Below, piece by piece: positions 50,142 to 59,732 of a stretch of 64,000 bases of DNA. Source of the stretch: Actinomyces bowdenii (GTDB taxonomy: Bacteria > Actinomycetota > Actinomycetes > Actinomycetales > Actinomycetaceae); the NCBI RefSeq assembly GCF_017592395.1, contig NZ_JAGFOU010000003.1, forward strand, positions 62,001 through 126,000, given 5' to 3'. Both the position numbers and the translations under genes were made by a program. The notes beneath the pieces were generated by a model, which was given only the letters and a program-made list of their open reading frames with translations, was not told the origin of the DNA and made no database searches. The number at the start of each line of letters is the position of its first letter. The stretch's first letter is position 1.

Positions 50142-51071
50142 GTGAGCACCATGCTGAGCCCGCGCCCCACGCGCAACCGCGATCCCCTGCCCTCCACCGG
50201 CAGGGCCGGGCGCAACCTGCCCGCCGCCCTGGCGGTCTCCGCCCTCCTCATCGCCCTGGTGGTGGTGCCGATCATGGTCGACACCATCCTCTTCGTCGTC
50301 GTCGCGGTCATCGCCGTGTGCGGGGCGCTGTGGGAGCTGGCCGCGGCCTTCGCCCGCAAGGGCATCCGCCTGCCCCTGGCGCCCCTGTGGCTGGGGACCC
50401 TGGGGATCGCGGTGACCGCCTGGCAGGTGGGGGCCGAGGCCGCCTTCGGCGCCTACGCGGCCACCGCCGGGGCCTGCGTGCTGTGGAGCTTCATGGACCA
50501 GGCCGAGGCCGATACCGGCACCGCCCTGGAGGAGGCGGGCGTGGACGTGCCGCGCACCGACGCCCACGACGTCGTGCGCCGCTCCCGCTCCGCCTCCGCC
50601 GTCGCCTCCGTCTTCGCCGCCACCTACCTGCCCTTCCTGGCCGGCTACGCCGTCCTGCTGGCCGCCCAGGACCAGGGAGTGGCCAAGGTCCTGCTGCTCA
50701 TCGCCCTGCCGGCGGCCAACGACACCGGGGGATGGCTGGTGGGCGTGACCCTGGGCCGCCACCCCATGGCGCCCTCCGTGTCGCCCAAGAAGTCCTGGGA
50801 GGGATTCATCGGCTCCCTGCTGGCCACCGTGGGCGCCGGGGCGGGCGCCATGCACCTCATGGGCGGGCCCCTGTGGGCCGGTGCGGCGCTGGGGGCCTGC
50901 ATCGTGGTGGTCTCCACCCTGGGGGACCTGGGCGAGTCGCTGCTCAAACGTGACCTGGGCCTGAAGGACATGGGTACCCTCCTGCCGGGGCACGGGGGCA
51001 TCATGGACAGACTGGACTCCATCCTGGTGGCGGCCCCCGTCGTCTACGTCTTCAGCCTCCTGGTCCTCTAG
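50142..51071 (+). CDS. cdsA: Phosphatidate cytidylyltransferase
   Basis: Makes CDP-diacylglycerol for phospholipid synthesis. 309 residues with about eight membrane helices ([40 protein letters not shown]). The CDS signature near the C-terminus is [20 protein letters not shown] then GIMDRLDS, with [12 protein letters not shown] before it. GTG start at 50142; a weak ribosome binding site, but close coupling to frr. Confidence 0.95.
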   Translation: MSTMLSPRPTRNRDPLPSTGRAGRNLPAALAVSALLIALVVVPIMVDTILFVVVAVIAVCGALWELAAAFARKGIRLPLAPLWLGTLGIAVTAWQVGAEAAFGAYAATAGACVLWSFMDQAEADTGTALEEAGVDVPRTDAHDVVRRSRSASAVASVFAATYLPFLAGYAVLLAAQDQGVAKVLLLIALPAANDTGGWLVGVTLGRHPMAPSVSPKKSWEGFIGSLLATVGAGAGAMHLMGGPLWAGAALGACIVVVSTLGDLGESLLKRDLGLKDMGTLLPGHGGIMDRLDSILVAAPVVYVFSLLVL

Positions 51072-51157
51072 GAGCCTCGACGGCGCGCCGCGCCAGCCGC
51101 CTGCCCGCGCGAGCCCCGCCCCGCACCGACCCCATCCGCAACGGAAAGGAGGCGCCC

Positions 51158-52426
51158 GTGAGCCCCGCCCGCCCCCCGCGCACCGGCCGCACCCAGCCGG
51201 TGGCGATCCGGCGCGCCCCGGCCGGGCCGCGCCCCGGCGAGGTCCAGGTGCTTCCCACCGACCAGCCGCCCGAGGGCGCCACCAGCCCTGACGCCCGCCC
51301 CCGCCTGTCCTTCGCCGTCCCCCCGGCCCGCGGCAAGGCCCCCCGCCACCTGGCCGACCTCGACCTGGCCGGTCGCAAGGCCGCCCTGAAGGACTCCGGC
51401 CTGCCGGGCTTCCGCGCCGACCAGCTCTCCCGCCACTACTTCACCCACCACACCCGCGACGCCGCCGAGATGACCGACCTGCCCGCCGGCCAGCGCGAGC
51501 AGCTGTGCGCCGAGCTCCTGCCAGAGCTCATCCACGAGGTGCGCGCCCTGCGCGCCGACGGCGGCCGCACCATCAAGCACCTGTGGGAGCTGCATGACGG
51601 GGTGCGGGTCGAGTCCGTCCTCATGCGCTACAAGGACCGCACCACCCTGTGCGTCTCCTCCCAGGCCGGCTGCGGGATGGCCTGCCCCTTCTGCGCCACT
51701 GGCCAGATGGGCCTGACCCGCAACCTGTCCACCGCCGAGATCATCGAGCAGGTGCGCCACGCGGCCCGCCTCTCTGCCGAGGGCGGCCTGGCGGGGGGGC
51801 CGGCGCGCCTGTCCAATGTGGTCTTCATGGGCATGGGCGAGCCCATGGTCAACTACAGGAGCGTCGTCGCCGCCCTCCACCGGCTCATCGACCCCGCCCC
51901 CCAGGGCTTCGGCCTGTCAGCCCGGGGCGTGACCGTCTCCACAGTGGGACTGGTGCCACTCATCCGCAAGCTCGCCGGGGAGGGCCTGCCCGTGACCCTG
52001 GCGGTGTCCCTGCACGCCCCTGACGACGAGCTGCGCGACGAGCTCATCCCGGTCAACTCCAAGTGGAAGGTCGGCGAGCTGCTCGATGCCGCCCACGACT
52101 ACTTCCGGGCCACCGGCAGGCGCGTGTCCATCGAGTACGCCCTCATCAAGGACATGAACGACCACGCCTGGCGCGCCCAGCTGCTCGCCGATGAGCTCAA
52201 CCGGCGGGGCAGCGGATGGGCGCATGTCAACCCCATCCCGCTCAACCCGACCCCCGGCTCCATCTGGACCTGCTCCGAGCCCGGGGTCCAGGATACTTTT
52301 GTCGATACGCTGCGCCGTGCGGGCATCACCACCACAGTGAGGGACACTCGTGGCAGTGACATCGACGGCGCCTGCGGCCAGTTGGCGACCGAGGTACTCA
52401 ACCAGGAGAAGGCTAAGAGGCGATGA
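51158..52426 (+). CDS. rlmN: RlmN, 23S rRNA (A2503-C2) / tRNA methyltransferase
   Basis: Radical-SAM enzyme, 422 residues. The cluster motif [11 protein letters not shown] (Cys-x3-Cys-x2-Cys), [17 protein letters not shown], and [20 protein letters not shown] are diagnostic. The resolving Cys is in [15 protein letters not shown] near the end. The first 60 residues are a disordered Pro/Arg tail. AAAGGAGG lies 7-14 nt before the GTG. Its stop overlaps the following gene by ATGA. Confidence 0.96.
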   Translation: MSPARPPRTGRTQPVAIRRAPAGPRPGEVQVLPTDQPPEGATSPDARPRLSFAVPPARGKAPRHLADLDLAGRKAALKDSGLPGFRADQLSRHYFTHHTRDAAEMTDLPAGQREQLCAELLPELIHEVRALRADGGRTIKHLWELHDGVRVESVLMRYKDRTTLCVSSQAGCGMACPFCATGQMGLTRNLSTAEIIEQVRHAARLSAEGGLAGGPARLSNVVFMGMGEPMVNYRSVVAALHRLIDPAPQGFGLSARGVTVSTVGLVPLIRKLAGEGLPVTLAVSLHAPDDELRDELIPVNSKWKVGELLDAAHDYFRATGRRVSIEYALIKDMNDHAWRAQLLADELNRRGSGWAHVNPIPLNPTPGSIWTCSEPGVQDTFVDTLRRAGITTTVRDTRGSDIDGACGQLATEVLNQEKAKRR

Positions 52427-52968
52427 GCAGCATGTTCCCCAAGTCGGCGCTCCTGCGACCGGGCTACCGCCCCGAGCAGGTCGACCGCTACTTCGAGACG
52501 GCCCGTGAGATCTACGACGCCGGCGAGCTCGACGAGATGGACTCCGAGGGCGTGCGCACCGTCGCCTTCGACGTCGTGCCCGGCGGCTACCAGCCGGTGG
52601 CGGTCGACGCCGCCCTGGACCGCCTGGAGGCCGCCTTCCTCCAGCGCCGCCGCGCCAGCTTCGTGGCCCAGCACGGCCGCCAGGCCTGGATGGACCAGGT
52701 CACCCAGTTGGCCACCACCCTCTACCCGCGCCTGCTGCGGCCCATGGGCGAGCGCTTCGCCCCCGCTGACCGCCAGGGCTACTCCAAGGCCGACGTCGAT
52801 GCCCTCATGGACCGCATCGCCGGGTACTTCGACTCCGACACCACCCTGAGCTCCGCCGAGGTGCGCGGGGCGGTCTTCCGCTCCGCCCGCGGCTCCAAGG
52901 CCTACGAGGAGTCCAGCGTGGACCGCTACCTGGCCCGCGTCGTCGAGGTGCTGCTGTCCGTTGAGTGA
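52423..52968 (+). CDS. DivIVA-motif repeat protein
   Basis: 181 residues. Four spaced segments resemble the DivIVA N-terminal domain motif (F..s..GY....VD..l): [60 protein letters not shown], and [20 protein letters not shown]. DivIVA/Wag31 itself has one such domain plus coiled coils; this protein lacks the long coiled coil. It is coupled to rlmN by ATGA. Role unknown; polar or septal membrane association is a guess from the motif. Confidence 0.75.
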   Translation: MSSMFPKSALLRPGYRPEQVDRYFETAREIYDAGELDEMDSEGVRTVAFDVVPGGYQPVAVDAALDRLEAAFLQRRRASFVAQHGRQAWMDQVTQLATTLYPRLLRPMGERFAPADRQGYSKADVDALMDRIAGYFDSDTTLSSAEVRGAVFRSARGSKAYEESSVDRYLARVVEVLLSVE

Positions 52969-52984
52969 TCCGGCCCCCCACCAC

Positions 52985-54262
52985 ATGAAGGATCCTGGGC
53001 GCCTGGTCCTGCTGGGCTCCACCGGCTCCATCGGCACCCAGGCCTTGGAGGTCCTCGCCCGCCTGGGCGACCGGGCCCCGGCCCCGGCCGCCCTGGCCGC
53101 CGGGAGCGGCCGCCTGGAGCTCCTGGCCGAGCAGGCCGTGCGCCTCGGCGTCCCCCTGGTGGCCGTCAGCGCCCCGGATGAGAGTGCCGGGGCGGTGGAG
53201 GCGGGCCTGCGCCGGGCCCTGGCCGCCGCATCCCAGCGCCTGGGGCGCCCCGACCCGGTCACCACCGCCCTCGTCGGCCCGCGCGCCGCCACCCAGGTCA
53301 TCGAGGCCGCCGCCCTGGGCGAGGGCGACACCGTCCTCAACGGCATCACCGGATCAGTGGGGCTGGGCCCCACCCTGGCCGCCCTGCGCAGCGGCGCCCG
53401 CCTGGCCCTGGCCAACAAGGAGTCCCTCGTCGTGGGCGGGGCCCTGGTGCGCGCCGCCCTCAGGCGCCCGGGCCAGGTGGTCCCGGTGGACTCCGAGCAC
53501 TCCGCCATCGCCCAGGCCCTGGCCAGCGGGCGCCACGAGAAGGGCCTGACCAGCCCGGTGCTCTCGGGCCGCAGCGAGGTGCGCCGCCTCATCCTGACCG
53601 CCTCCGGGGGGCCCTTCCGCGGCCGCAGCCGCCAGGAGCTGGTGGGCGTGGGCGCCGATGCGGCCCTGGCCCACCCCACCTGGGCGATGGGGCCGGTGGT
53701 CACCATCAACTCCTCCACCCTCATCAACAAGGGGCTGGAGCTCATCGAGGCCCACCTGCTCTTCGATGTCGACCCCGCCGATATCGAGGTCGTCGTCCAC
53801 CCCCAGTCCGTCATCCACTCCATGGTGGAGTTCCGCGACGGGGCCACCATCGCCCAGGCCTCCCCGCCCGATATGCGCCTGCCCATCGCCCTGGGCCTGA
53901 CCTGGCCCCAGCGCCCCGACCTGTCCGGTCTCGTGGCCCCCAACGATTGGAGCGCGCCACTGGCCTGGGACTTCGAGCCCCTCGACGACGAGGCCTTCCC
54001 CGCCGTGGCCCTGGCCCGCCACGCCGTGGCGGCCTCGGCCACCCACCCCGCGGTGCTCAACGCCGCCAACGAGCAGGCCGTGGCCGCCTTCCTGGCCGGC
54101 GGCCTGGAGTGGCTGGACATCGTCGACATCAGCGCCCGGGTCCTCCAGGAGCACGAGGGCCTGGCCGCCCCCGGCCTGGAGGAGGTCCTGGAGGCCGAGC
54201 AGTGGGCGCGCGCCCGCGCCGAGGAGTTCATCGCCCGCACCCGCACGCAAGGAGCCCCATGA
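52985..54262 (+). CDS. dxr: 1-deoxy-D-xylulose-5-phosphate reductoisomerase
   Basis: Converts DXP to MEP with NADPH, the committed step of the MEP isoprenoid route. 425 residues: NADPH loop LVLLGSTGSIGTQALEVL, ALANKESLVVGGALV, VPVDSEHSAIAQAL, LTASGGPFRG and WAMGPVVTINSSTLINKG. The ATG at 52985 is preferred because conserved sequence begins there; a TTG at 52961, overlapping the upstream gene, is an alternative. Overlaps rseP by ATGA. A mevalonate operon also exists at 61.2-64 kb. Confidence 0.96.
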   Translation: MKDPGRLVLLGSTGSIGTQALEVLARLGDRAPAPAALAAGSGRLELLAEQAVRLGVPLVAVSAPDESAGAVEAGLRRALAAASQRLGRPDPVTTALVGPRAATQVIEAAALGEGDTVLNGITGSVGLGPTLAALRSGARLALANKESLVVGGALVRAALRRPGQVVPVDSEHSAIAQALASGRHEKGLTSPVLSGRSEVRRLILTASGGPFRGRSRQELVGVGADAALAHPTWAMGPVVTINSSTLINKGLELIEAHLLFDVDPADIEVVVHPQSVIHSMVEFRDGATIAQASPPDMRLPIALGLTWPQRPDLSGLVAPNDWSAPLAWDFEPLDDEAFPAVALARHAVAASATHPAVLNAANEQAVAAFLAGGLEWLDIVDISARVLQEHEGLAAPGLEEVLEAEQWARARAEEFIARTRTQGAP

Positions 54263-55581
54263 CCCAGACCCTGGCCTACGCCCTGGGCGTCGTCGTCCTC
54301 ATCATCGGCATCGGCCTGTCCGTGGCCCTGCACGAGCTGGGGCACATGATCCCTGCCAAGCGCTTCGGGGTGAAGGTGCCCGAGTACTTCATCGGCTTCG
54401 GCCCCAGGGTCTGGTCGATCAGGCGCGGGGAGACCGAGTACGGCATCAAGGCCATCTGGCTGGGGGGCTACGTCAAGCTCGTGGGCATGCTCCCCCCGGC
54501 GGACCCCGACCGGCCCGACAAGCGGAGCAGGAACGGCGAGCTGGGAACGGTGGGCCAGGCCCGCGCCGAGGCGCTGGCCGAGATCGAGCCCGGCCAGGAG
54601 CACCGCGCCTTCTACCGGCTCAGCGTTCCGCGCAAGCTCGTGGTCATGGCCGGGGGGATCCTGACCAACCTGGTCCTGGGGGTCGTGCTCCTGACCATCG
54701 CCTTCGCCGTCGTGGGCCCACCGGCCCGCACCTCCACCCTGTCCACTGTCGCGCCCTGCGTGACGGCCCGGGCCGGGGCCGAGTGCTCCGAGCAGGACCC
54801 GGCCTCACCGGCCGCGCAGGCGGGCCTGAGGGCGGGGGACACCATCCGCGCCTGGAACGGCACCCCGGTGACCACCTGGGCCCAGGTCCAGCAGGCCATC
54901 GCCGATGGCGGCACTCAGCCCGTGCCGGTCGACATCGAGCGCGACGGGCGCCTCCAGCGCGTGAGCGTCACCGCGGTGGAGGTCGAGCGCCCCGTCCGCG
55001 ATGACCAGGGCACGCCGGTCACCGACGCCTCGGGCGCGGTGGTCACCGAGAAGCGGCCCTTCGTGGGCGTCAGCCCCGTCATCGGCACCCAGCGCCTGCC
55101 CGCCTCCCAGGTGCCCGCCGTCGTGGGCCAGGCCGTGGGCGGCACCCTCAAGGCCATCGCCACCCTTCCCGTGGGCCTCTACCACGCCGTCGCGGCGGGC
55201 CTGGGGCTGGAGGAGCGCAACGCGGAGGGCCTCATCGGGCTGGTGGGCCTGGGGCGCGTGGCCGGCCAGGCCTCCAGTGCGGAGGCCGGGCAGGGCACGC
55301 TCGCCTTCTCCGTGCGCGTCTTCTCCATGCTCGGCCTCCTGGGCGGGCTCAACCTGGCGCTGTTCGCCTTCAACCTCATCCCCCTGCTGCCCCTGGACGG
55401 GGGGCATGTGGCCGGGGCCTGCTGGGAGGGCCTGCGCCGCGCCATCGCCCGGGTCAAGGGCCGCCCCGACCCCGGCCCGGTGGACACCGCCCGGCTCATC
55501 CCCGTGGGCCAGGTGGTCTTCGGCCTGCTCATCGTCATGGCGCTCATCCTGGTGTGGGTCGATATCGTCGCGCCCCTGTGA
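54259..55581 (+). CDS. rseP: Site-2 protease RseP/Rip1
   Basis: Membrane metalloprotease that cleaves anti-sigma factors and other membrane proteins inside the bilayer. 440 residues: zinc motif VALHELGHM (H25, E26, H29) in the first helix, a PDZ domain at about 165-250 (AAQAGLRAGDTIRAWNGTPV), and the third zinc ligand in PLLPLDGGHVAG. AAGGAG lies 5-10 nt upstream of the ATG. dxr-rseP-ispG is the order in M. tuberculosis too (Rv2870c-Rv2868c). Confidence 0.95.
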   Translation: MTQTLAYALGVVVLIIGIGLSVALHELGHMIPAKRFGVKVPEYFIGFGPRVWSIRRGETEYGIKAIWLGGYVKLVGMLPPADPDRPDKRSRNGELGTVGQARAEALAEIEPGQEHRAFYRLSVPRKLVVMAGGILTNLVLGVVLLTIAFAVVGPPARTSTLSTVAPCVTARAGAECSEQDPASPAAQAGLRAGDTIRAWNGTPVTTWAQVQQAIADGGTQPVPVDIERDGRLQRVSVTAVEVERPVRDDQGTPVTDASGAVVTEKRPFVGVSPVIGTQRLPASQVPAVVGQAVGGTLKAIATLPVGLYHAVAAGLGLEERNAEGLIGLVGLGRVAGQASSAEAGQGTLAFSVRVFSMLGLLGGLNLALFAFNLIPLLPLDGGHVAGACWEGLRRAIARVKGRPDPGPVDTARLIPVGQVVFGLLIVMALILVWVDIVAPL

Positions 55582-55593
55582 GGAGGGACCGCT

Positions 55594-56163
55594 ATGCCTG
55601 ATATGCCTGATGACGCGACCAATCCTGAGGCCGCTCCTCCGGTCCCGCTCGGCCGGCCGGAGGAGGGCAGCGGGGAGGGCCAGGGCCGCAGGCCGTCCTG
55701 GGCCGAGCGAACCCACAGGCTCGGGGGAGCCCTGTACCTCCTCCAGGGCCCCATGGTGCTCCTGCTGCCCTTGTGGACCTTCTCGGTGCGCGCCGGCATC
55801 CCCGGCTGGCACTCCATCTTCTACATCATCTTCTTCCTGCCGATGATCATCGTGGGCCAGCTCCTCATCTGGGGGCTGTCGGCGTGGGCCAACCGCCGCA
55901 GGGCGACCAAGCGGATGTCCCCTGCGATGGCCTGGGGCTACCTGGTCTTCCTCGTCTGCTTCTTCCTGCTGCCGCTCATCCCGCCTGACGACGATGATCA
56001 GGGAGTCGTGGACTCGGCGCTCACCGCGGTGGGCGTGGATCTCATGGTGGCCCTCACCATCTCCCAGATCCTCATGGCTGTGGGCATCGCGGCCGGGGCG
56101 GTGGCCCTGTTCAGCGCCCAGACCCCTGCCGACGACCAGTCGGAATCCACCCCGCTCCAATGA
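55594..56163 (+). CDS. Four-helix membrane protein of unknown function
   Basis: 189 residues. A disordered 35-residue N-terminus is followed by four hydrophobic segments: YLLQGPMVLLLPLWTFSVRA, IFYIIFFLPMIIVGQLLIWG, AWGYLVFLVCFFLLPLIPP and DLMVALTISQILMAVGIAAG. A DDDD motif lies between helices 3 and 4. GGAGGG stands 6-11 nt upstream, 12 bp after rseP, so it is probably co-transcribed. I recognise no family; coding bias is normal for the window. Confidence 0.7.
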   Translation: MPDMPDDATNPEAAPPVPLGRPEEGSGEGQGRRPSWAERTHRLGGALYLLQGPMVLLLPLWTFSVRAGIPGWHSIFYIIFFLPMIIVGQLLIWGLSAWANRRRATKRMSPAMAWGYLVFLVCFFLLPLIPPDDDDQGVVDSALTAVGVDLMVALTISQILMAVGIAAGAVALFSAQTPADDQSESTPLQ

Positions 56164-56213
56164 CCCTCAGTCGCGGGCGGTGCGGCCGATCCCGGCGTCG
56201 CCCGCAGAATGGA

Positions 56214-56286
56214 CCTCCAGGACGCGGATTCGCCCTGCAAGGCGGGGCTGAACTGCGTCTTGGGCGGCGAATCCGCGTCCTGGAGG
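56214..56286. repeat. 21-bp perfect inverted repeat before ispG
   Basis: CCTCCAGGACGCGGATTCGC(C) at 56214-56234 pairs with its exact reverse complement at 56266-56286 across a 31-nt loop. It lies 50 bp after the upstream gene and about 100 bp before the ispG promoter. It may be a terminator for the pyrH-rseP string or a palindromic mobile remnant. Confidence 0.75.
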
Positions 56287-56383
56287 GCGAGAACGCAGGC
56301 GCCGCCGCGGCAGGCGGCCGGCGGGGGACCGATGCCACAGCGCCCCGGTGCCCGGCGGCGCGATGACCCCACCGCCCTGATGC

Positions 56384-56389
56384 CATACT
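56384..56389 (+). promoter_or_regulatory. Candidate -10 box of leaderless ispG
   Basis: CATACT lies 7 nt before the GTG at 56397; no ribosome binding site is present between them. Confidence 0.4.
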
Positions 56390-56396
56390 GGGGCGC

Positions 56397-57578
56397 GTGA
56401 CTGACGCGATCGCTCTTGGCATCCCCACCGTGCGCGCCCAGGCCCCCGTCCTGGCCCCGCGCCGCCCCACCCGTAAGATCCAGGTGGGCTCCCTGGAGGT
56501 GGGGGGCGATGCCCCCATCACCGTGCAGTCGATGACCACCACCAAGACCCACGACATCGGCGCCACCCTCCAGCAGATCGCCGAGCTGACCGCCGCGGGC
56601 TGCGACATCGTGCGCGTGGCCTGCCCCACGGACAAGGACGCCGCCGCCCTGCCGATCATCGCCAAGCAGTCCCGCATCCCCGTCATCGCCGACATCCACT
56701 TCAACCCCAAGTACGTCTTCGCCGCCATCGAGGCCGGCTGCGGTGCGGTGCGCGTCAACCCCGGCAATATCCGCAAGTTCGACGACCAGGTCGCCGAGAT
56801 CTGCAAGGCCGCCTCCGACCACGGCGTGAGCCTGCGCATCGGCGTCAACGCCGGCAGCCTGGACCCGCGCCTGCTCAAGAAGCACGGCAAGGCCACCCCC
56901 GAGGCCCTCGTGGAGTCCGCCACCTGGGAGGCCGGGCTGTTCGAGGAGAACGACTTCCACGACTTCAAGATCTCCGTCAAGCACCACGACGTAGTCACCA
57001 TGGTCCAGGCCTACCAGCTGCTGTCCGAGGCCGGCAGCTGGCCCCTGCACCTGGGCGTGACCGAGGCCGGCCCCGCCTTCCAGGGCACTATCAAGTCCTG
57101 CGCCGCCTTCGGCACCCTGCTGTCCCAGGGCATCGGCGACACCATCCGCGTCTCCCTGTCCGCCCCGCCGGTGGAGGAGGTCAAGGTCGGCACCAAGCTC
57201 CTGGAGTTCATGGGCCTGCGCGAGCGCCAGCTCGAGATCGTCTCCTGCCCCTCCTGCGGGCGGGCCCAGGTGGATGTGTGGACGCTGGCCGACCAGGTGG
57301 AGGAGGGCCTCAAGGACATCACCGCGCCCCTGCGCGTGGCCGTCATGGGATGCGTGGTCAACGGCCCGGGCGAGGCCCGTGAGGCGGACCTGGGCTGCGC
57401 CTCGGGCAACGGCAAGGGCCAGATCTTCGTGCGGGGCAAGGTCGTGGAGACGGTCCCCGAGGACCAGGTCGTCGAGACCCTCCTGCGCCACGCCCAGGAC
57501 ATGGCCGCCCAGATGGCCGAGGAGCTCGGCGAGGACGCCCTGGCGGGAACCTCGCCCATGGTCTCGGCGGCGGGCTGA
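56397..57578 (+). CDS. ispG: IspG (GcpE), HMBPP synthase
   Basis: 4Fe-4S enzyme converting MEcPP to HMBPP in the MEP route. 393 residues: [50 protein letters not shown], and [13 protein letters not shown] in the barrel. The cluster cysteines are in [10 protein letters not shown] and [13 protein letters not shown]. The GTG start follows a -10-like box by 7 nt. Second MEP enzyme in this window. Confidence 0.97.
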   Translation: MTDAIALGIPTVRAQAPVLAPRRPTRKIQVGSLEVGGDAPITVQSMTTTKTHDIGATLQQIAELTAAGCDIVRVACPTDKDAAALPIIAKQSRIPVIADIHFNPKYVFAAIEAGCGAVRVNPGNIRKFDDQVAEICKAASDHGVSLRIGVNAGSLDPRLLKKHGKATPEALVESATWEAGLFEENDFHDFKISVKHHDVVTMVQAYQLLSEAGSWPLHLGVTEAGPAFQGTIKSCAAFGTLLSQGIGDTIRVSLSAPPVEEVKVGTKLLEFMGLRERQLEIVSCPSCGRAQVDVWTLADQVEEGLKDITAPLRVAVMGCVVNGPGEAREADLGCASGNGKGQIFVRGKVVETVPEDQVVETLLRHAQDMAAQMAEELGEDALAGTSPMVSAAG

Positions 57579-57616
57579 GCCGTGGAGCTGCCCCGCAGCG
57601 GGCCGGCCGGTCGAGC

Positions 57617-58579
57617 ATGACACTGCTGAGGCGCCGTCGGGCACAGGTCATCCCCGTGGGCCCCGAGCGGCTCCCCGGGCTGCTGGGCCTGTGCTCGGCC
57701 GATCCGGTGGGCGCGGTGCCCCTGGCCCACCAGATGCTGCGCTGGGGGCGCTGGGGCCGGGGCGACCTGGTGGCCGTGGGCGACCTGGCCCGGCCCCGGG
57801 CGGCGGCCTGGACCACCAGCGGCGTCATGCCCTTCGGCCTGGCGGCGCGGAACCACCTGCCCGGGATGAGCCGGGCCGAGGTCATGGCCCTGGCCGAGCA
57901 CTGCCGTCCCCGGCTGACCCGCCGCGGCTCCATCATGGGGCCCGTGCAGGATGTGGCCCCACTGTGGCGGCGCCTCGAGGGCATGGGCGCCGCGGCCCGG
58001 GAGGAGCGCTGGAACCAGCCCCTGCTGTGCGCCGACCACGGGCCCGGCGGCCAGGGGCTCCTGGCCGAGCAGCTGCGCCGCCGCCCCCGCTTGGAGTGGG
58101 TGGGCAGGGGCCTGCGCCCTGCGGCCGCCGGCGAGGATGAGCAGGTCCTGGCGGCCTCCATCGCCATGTTCACCGGCGAGCTCGGCTACGACCCCACCGA
58201 GACCGGCCCCTCCTACGCCCGCCATGTCGATTGGCTCATCTCCTCCCGGCGCAGCTATGTGGTCATGGACGACGGCGCGGCTCACCCCGCTCGGGGGCCC
58301 GGCGCCCAGGTCGCCTTCAAGGCCGACGTCGGGGCCCTGTGGCAGGCCCCCAGCGGCGCCGTCGCCCAGATCACCGGGGTGTGGACCCGCCCCGACCTGC
58401 GCGGCAGGGGAGTGGGCGCCGTGGCCCTGGCCGCCGCCGTCGACGCCGTGCGGCGCGACCACCTGGGCGGGCGCGGCATCGTGAGCCTCTACGTCAACGA
58501 CTTCAACGACGCCGCCCTGGCCCTCTACCGCTCGGTGGGCTTCCACCAGGTGGGCACCTTCGCCACCATCCTGCTGTAG
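57617..58579 (+). CDS. GNAT-family acetyltransferase with DUF4081-like N-terminal half
   Basis: 320 residues in two halves. The N-terminal part (LLRRRRAQVIPVGPERLPGL, LGLCSADPVGAVPLAHQML) resembles DUF4081. The C-terminal GNAT domain has QITGVWTRPDLRGRGVGAVALAAAV (acetyl-CoA loop) and LYVNDFNDAALALYRSVGF. A gene of this type directly after ispG is conserved in actinobacteria (M. tuberculosis Rv2867c). The acceptor substrate is unknown. Confidence 0.85.
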   Translation: MTLLRRRRAQVIPVGPERLPGLLGLCSADPVGAVPLAHQMLRWGRWGRGDLVAVGDLARPRAAAWTTSGVMPFGLAARNHLPGMSRAEVMALAEHCRPRLTRRGSIMGPVQDVAPLWRRLEGMGAAAREERWNQPLLCADHGPGGQGLLAEQLRRRPRLEWVGRGLRPAAAGEDEQVLAASIAMFTGELGYDPTETGPSYARHVDWLISSRRSYVVMDDGAAHPARGPGAQVAFKADVGALWQAPSGAVAQITGVWTRPDLRGRGVGAVALAAAVDAVRRDHLGGRGIVSLYVNDFNDAALALYRSVGFHQVGTFATILL

Positions 58580-58630
58580 GACCAGTGGCACCTCACGGGC
58601 GGAACGCCGGTGCCGGGGGACCGTGCATGG

Positions 58631-58636
58631 CATGAT
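58631..58636 (+). promoter_or_regulatory. Candidate -10 box before the gene at 58643
   Basis: CATGAT, 6 nt (CGATCT), then ATG; the same hexamer and spacing as ftsY and the DUF2469 gene. Confidence 0.4.
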
Positions 58637-58642
58637 CGATCT

Positions 58643-59287
58643 ATGGAACCGCAGATCATCAAGCGCTCGGGGATGAAGGTCATCTGGAGGACCGCGGCCT
58701 GCCTCCTGCTCTCCGCCGCGTGCCTCTGGGTCCTGCTCCTGGGGATTCAGCGGGTGCAGGCCGGCGATACCCAGGGCTGGATCACACTCCTGGCAGGACT
58801 CCTGGGCGCCGTGGTCTTCGGCTTCTTCACCCTGACCTGGTTCAGGCTCATCCAGTGCCCGGCCCTGGTCATCGACGATCGGGGGGTGAATGACTCCAGC
58901 TGGTTGAACTCCCTCGGCTTCATCCCCTGGGAGCAGGCGGTGGGCTTCCTGCCCAATGAGGATCGCAGCACCGGGGCGCGGGTCAGCTCCGTTCTCATCG
59001 TCTTCGCCGATCCCGCCTGGCCCTGGAGCCGCCTGCGCGGCATCAAGCGGATGTTCAGCAAGGCCAATGCGGGCCTGGGGTACGCGCCGGGGCAGATCGG
59101 GGTGGACTCCATTGCGATGACGGGTGTCGAGCTGGCCGCCCTGCTGGTGGAGCAGCGGCGCCTGCGGCGCCCCGACCTGCCCATGGCGGCCGGTCCCGTG
59201 CCCGGCCCGCAGCCGGGCACCTGGGAGGTGTCGGACCCCAATGGCTACTTGGAGCGACTGGGGTGGCGAGCTGCGCCGACGGCCTGA
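58643..59287 (+). CDS. Two-helix membrane protein, possibly STM3941 family
   Basis: 214 residues. Two membrane helices at about 15-35 (ACLLLSAACLWVLLLGIQRV) and 43-65 (ITLLAGLLGAVVFGFFTLTW). A cytosolic domain follows, starting CPALVIDDRGVNDSSWLNSL and GFIPWEQAVGFLPNED, reminiscent of the STM3941 family of PH-like membrane proteins. The assignment is tentative. Function unknown. Probably its own leaderless transcript. Confidence 0.65.
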   Translation: MEPQIIKRSGMKVIWRTAACLLLSAACLWVLLLGIQRVQAGDTQGWITLLAGLLGAVVFGFFTLTWFRLIQCPALVIDDRGVNDSSWLNSLGFIPWEQAVGFLPNEDRSTGARVSSVLIVFADPAWPWSRLRGIKRMFSKANAGLGYAPGQIGVDSIAMTGVELAALLVEQRRLRRPDLPMAAGPVPGPQPGTWEVSDPNGYLERLGWRAAPTA

Positions 59288-59418
59288 GCCCTGCGCCCAT
59301 CCCCGGGGAGGCGGCGAGGGGGAGCCGGCAGGGGCTCGCCTGGTTGGCCGGGCCCAGAGCAACGGCGCGTCAGCAAACCTATGGTGAACAGCATCTAGTG
59401 CCCCGGTGGCCACTGGCC

Positions 59419-59424
59419 TACGAT
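59419..59424 (+). promoter_or_regulatory. Candidate -10 box of the tct-like operon
   Basis: TACGAT lies 8 nt upstream of the GTG at 59433. A second possible box, TATGGT near 59380, lies 40 bp further up. Confidence 0.4.
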
Positions 59425-59432
59425 CGCCGAAC

Positions 59433-59732
59433 GTGCACGAATCTGCCCAGACAGGCTCCGACAGCACGGAGCGTCAGAACAATATCGAGGTCTGGAACGA
59501 CCTCGTCTCGCCCAGGGACCTCATCATCTGCCTGGCCGTATCAGCCGCCTGCGCCGTGGCCGCCGTCCTCATCTCCTCGCGGGCAGGGGGTGTCCCGCTC
59601 TTCTGGGGCCTGGGGGCCTCCGTGGTCGGCTTCGCCATCAACTGCCTCCTGGTGACCCCCAAGCGCGAGGTCATCATCGTCGATGAGGACCAGGAGCCGG
59701 GCCGCCTGGAGACGGCCGAGGGGAGCGCATGA
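59433..59732 (+). CDS. Small two-helix membrane protein, TctB-like position
   Basis: 99 residues. Two hydrophobic helices (LIICLAVSAACAVAAVLISS and LFWGLGASVVGFAINCLLVT) follow a polar N-terminus. It overlaps the TctA-like permease by ATGA. In tripartite tricarboxylate transporters a small membrane subunit (TctB) accompanies TctA; this protein is shorter than typical TctB (about 150 residues) and has two helices, not four. The GTG at 59433 is supported by the -10 box 8 nt upstream. Confidence 0.6.
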   Translation: MHESAQTGSDSTERQNNIEVWNDLVSPRDLIICLAVSAACAVAAVLISSRAGGVPLFWGLGASVVGFAINCLLVTPKREVIIVDEDQEPGRLETAEGSA

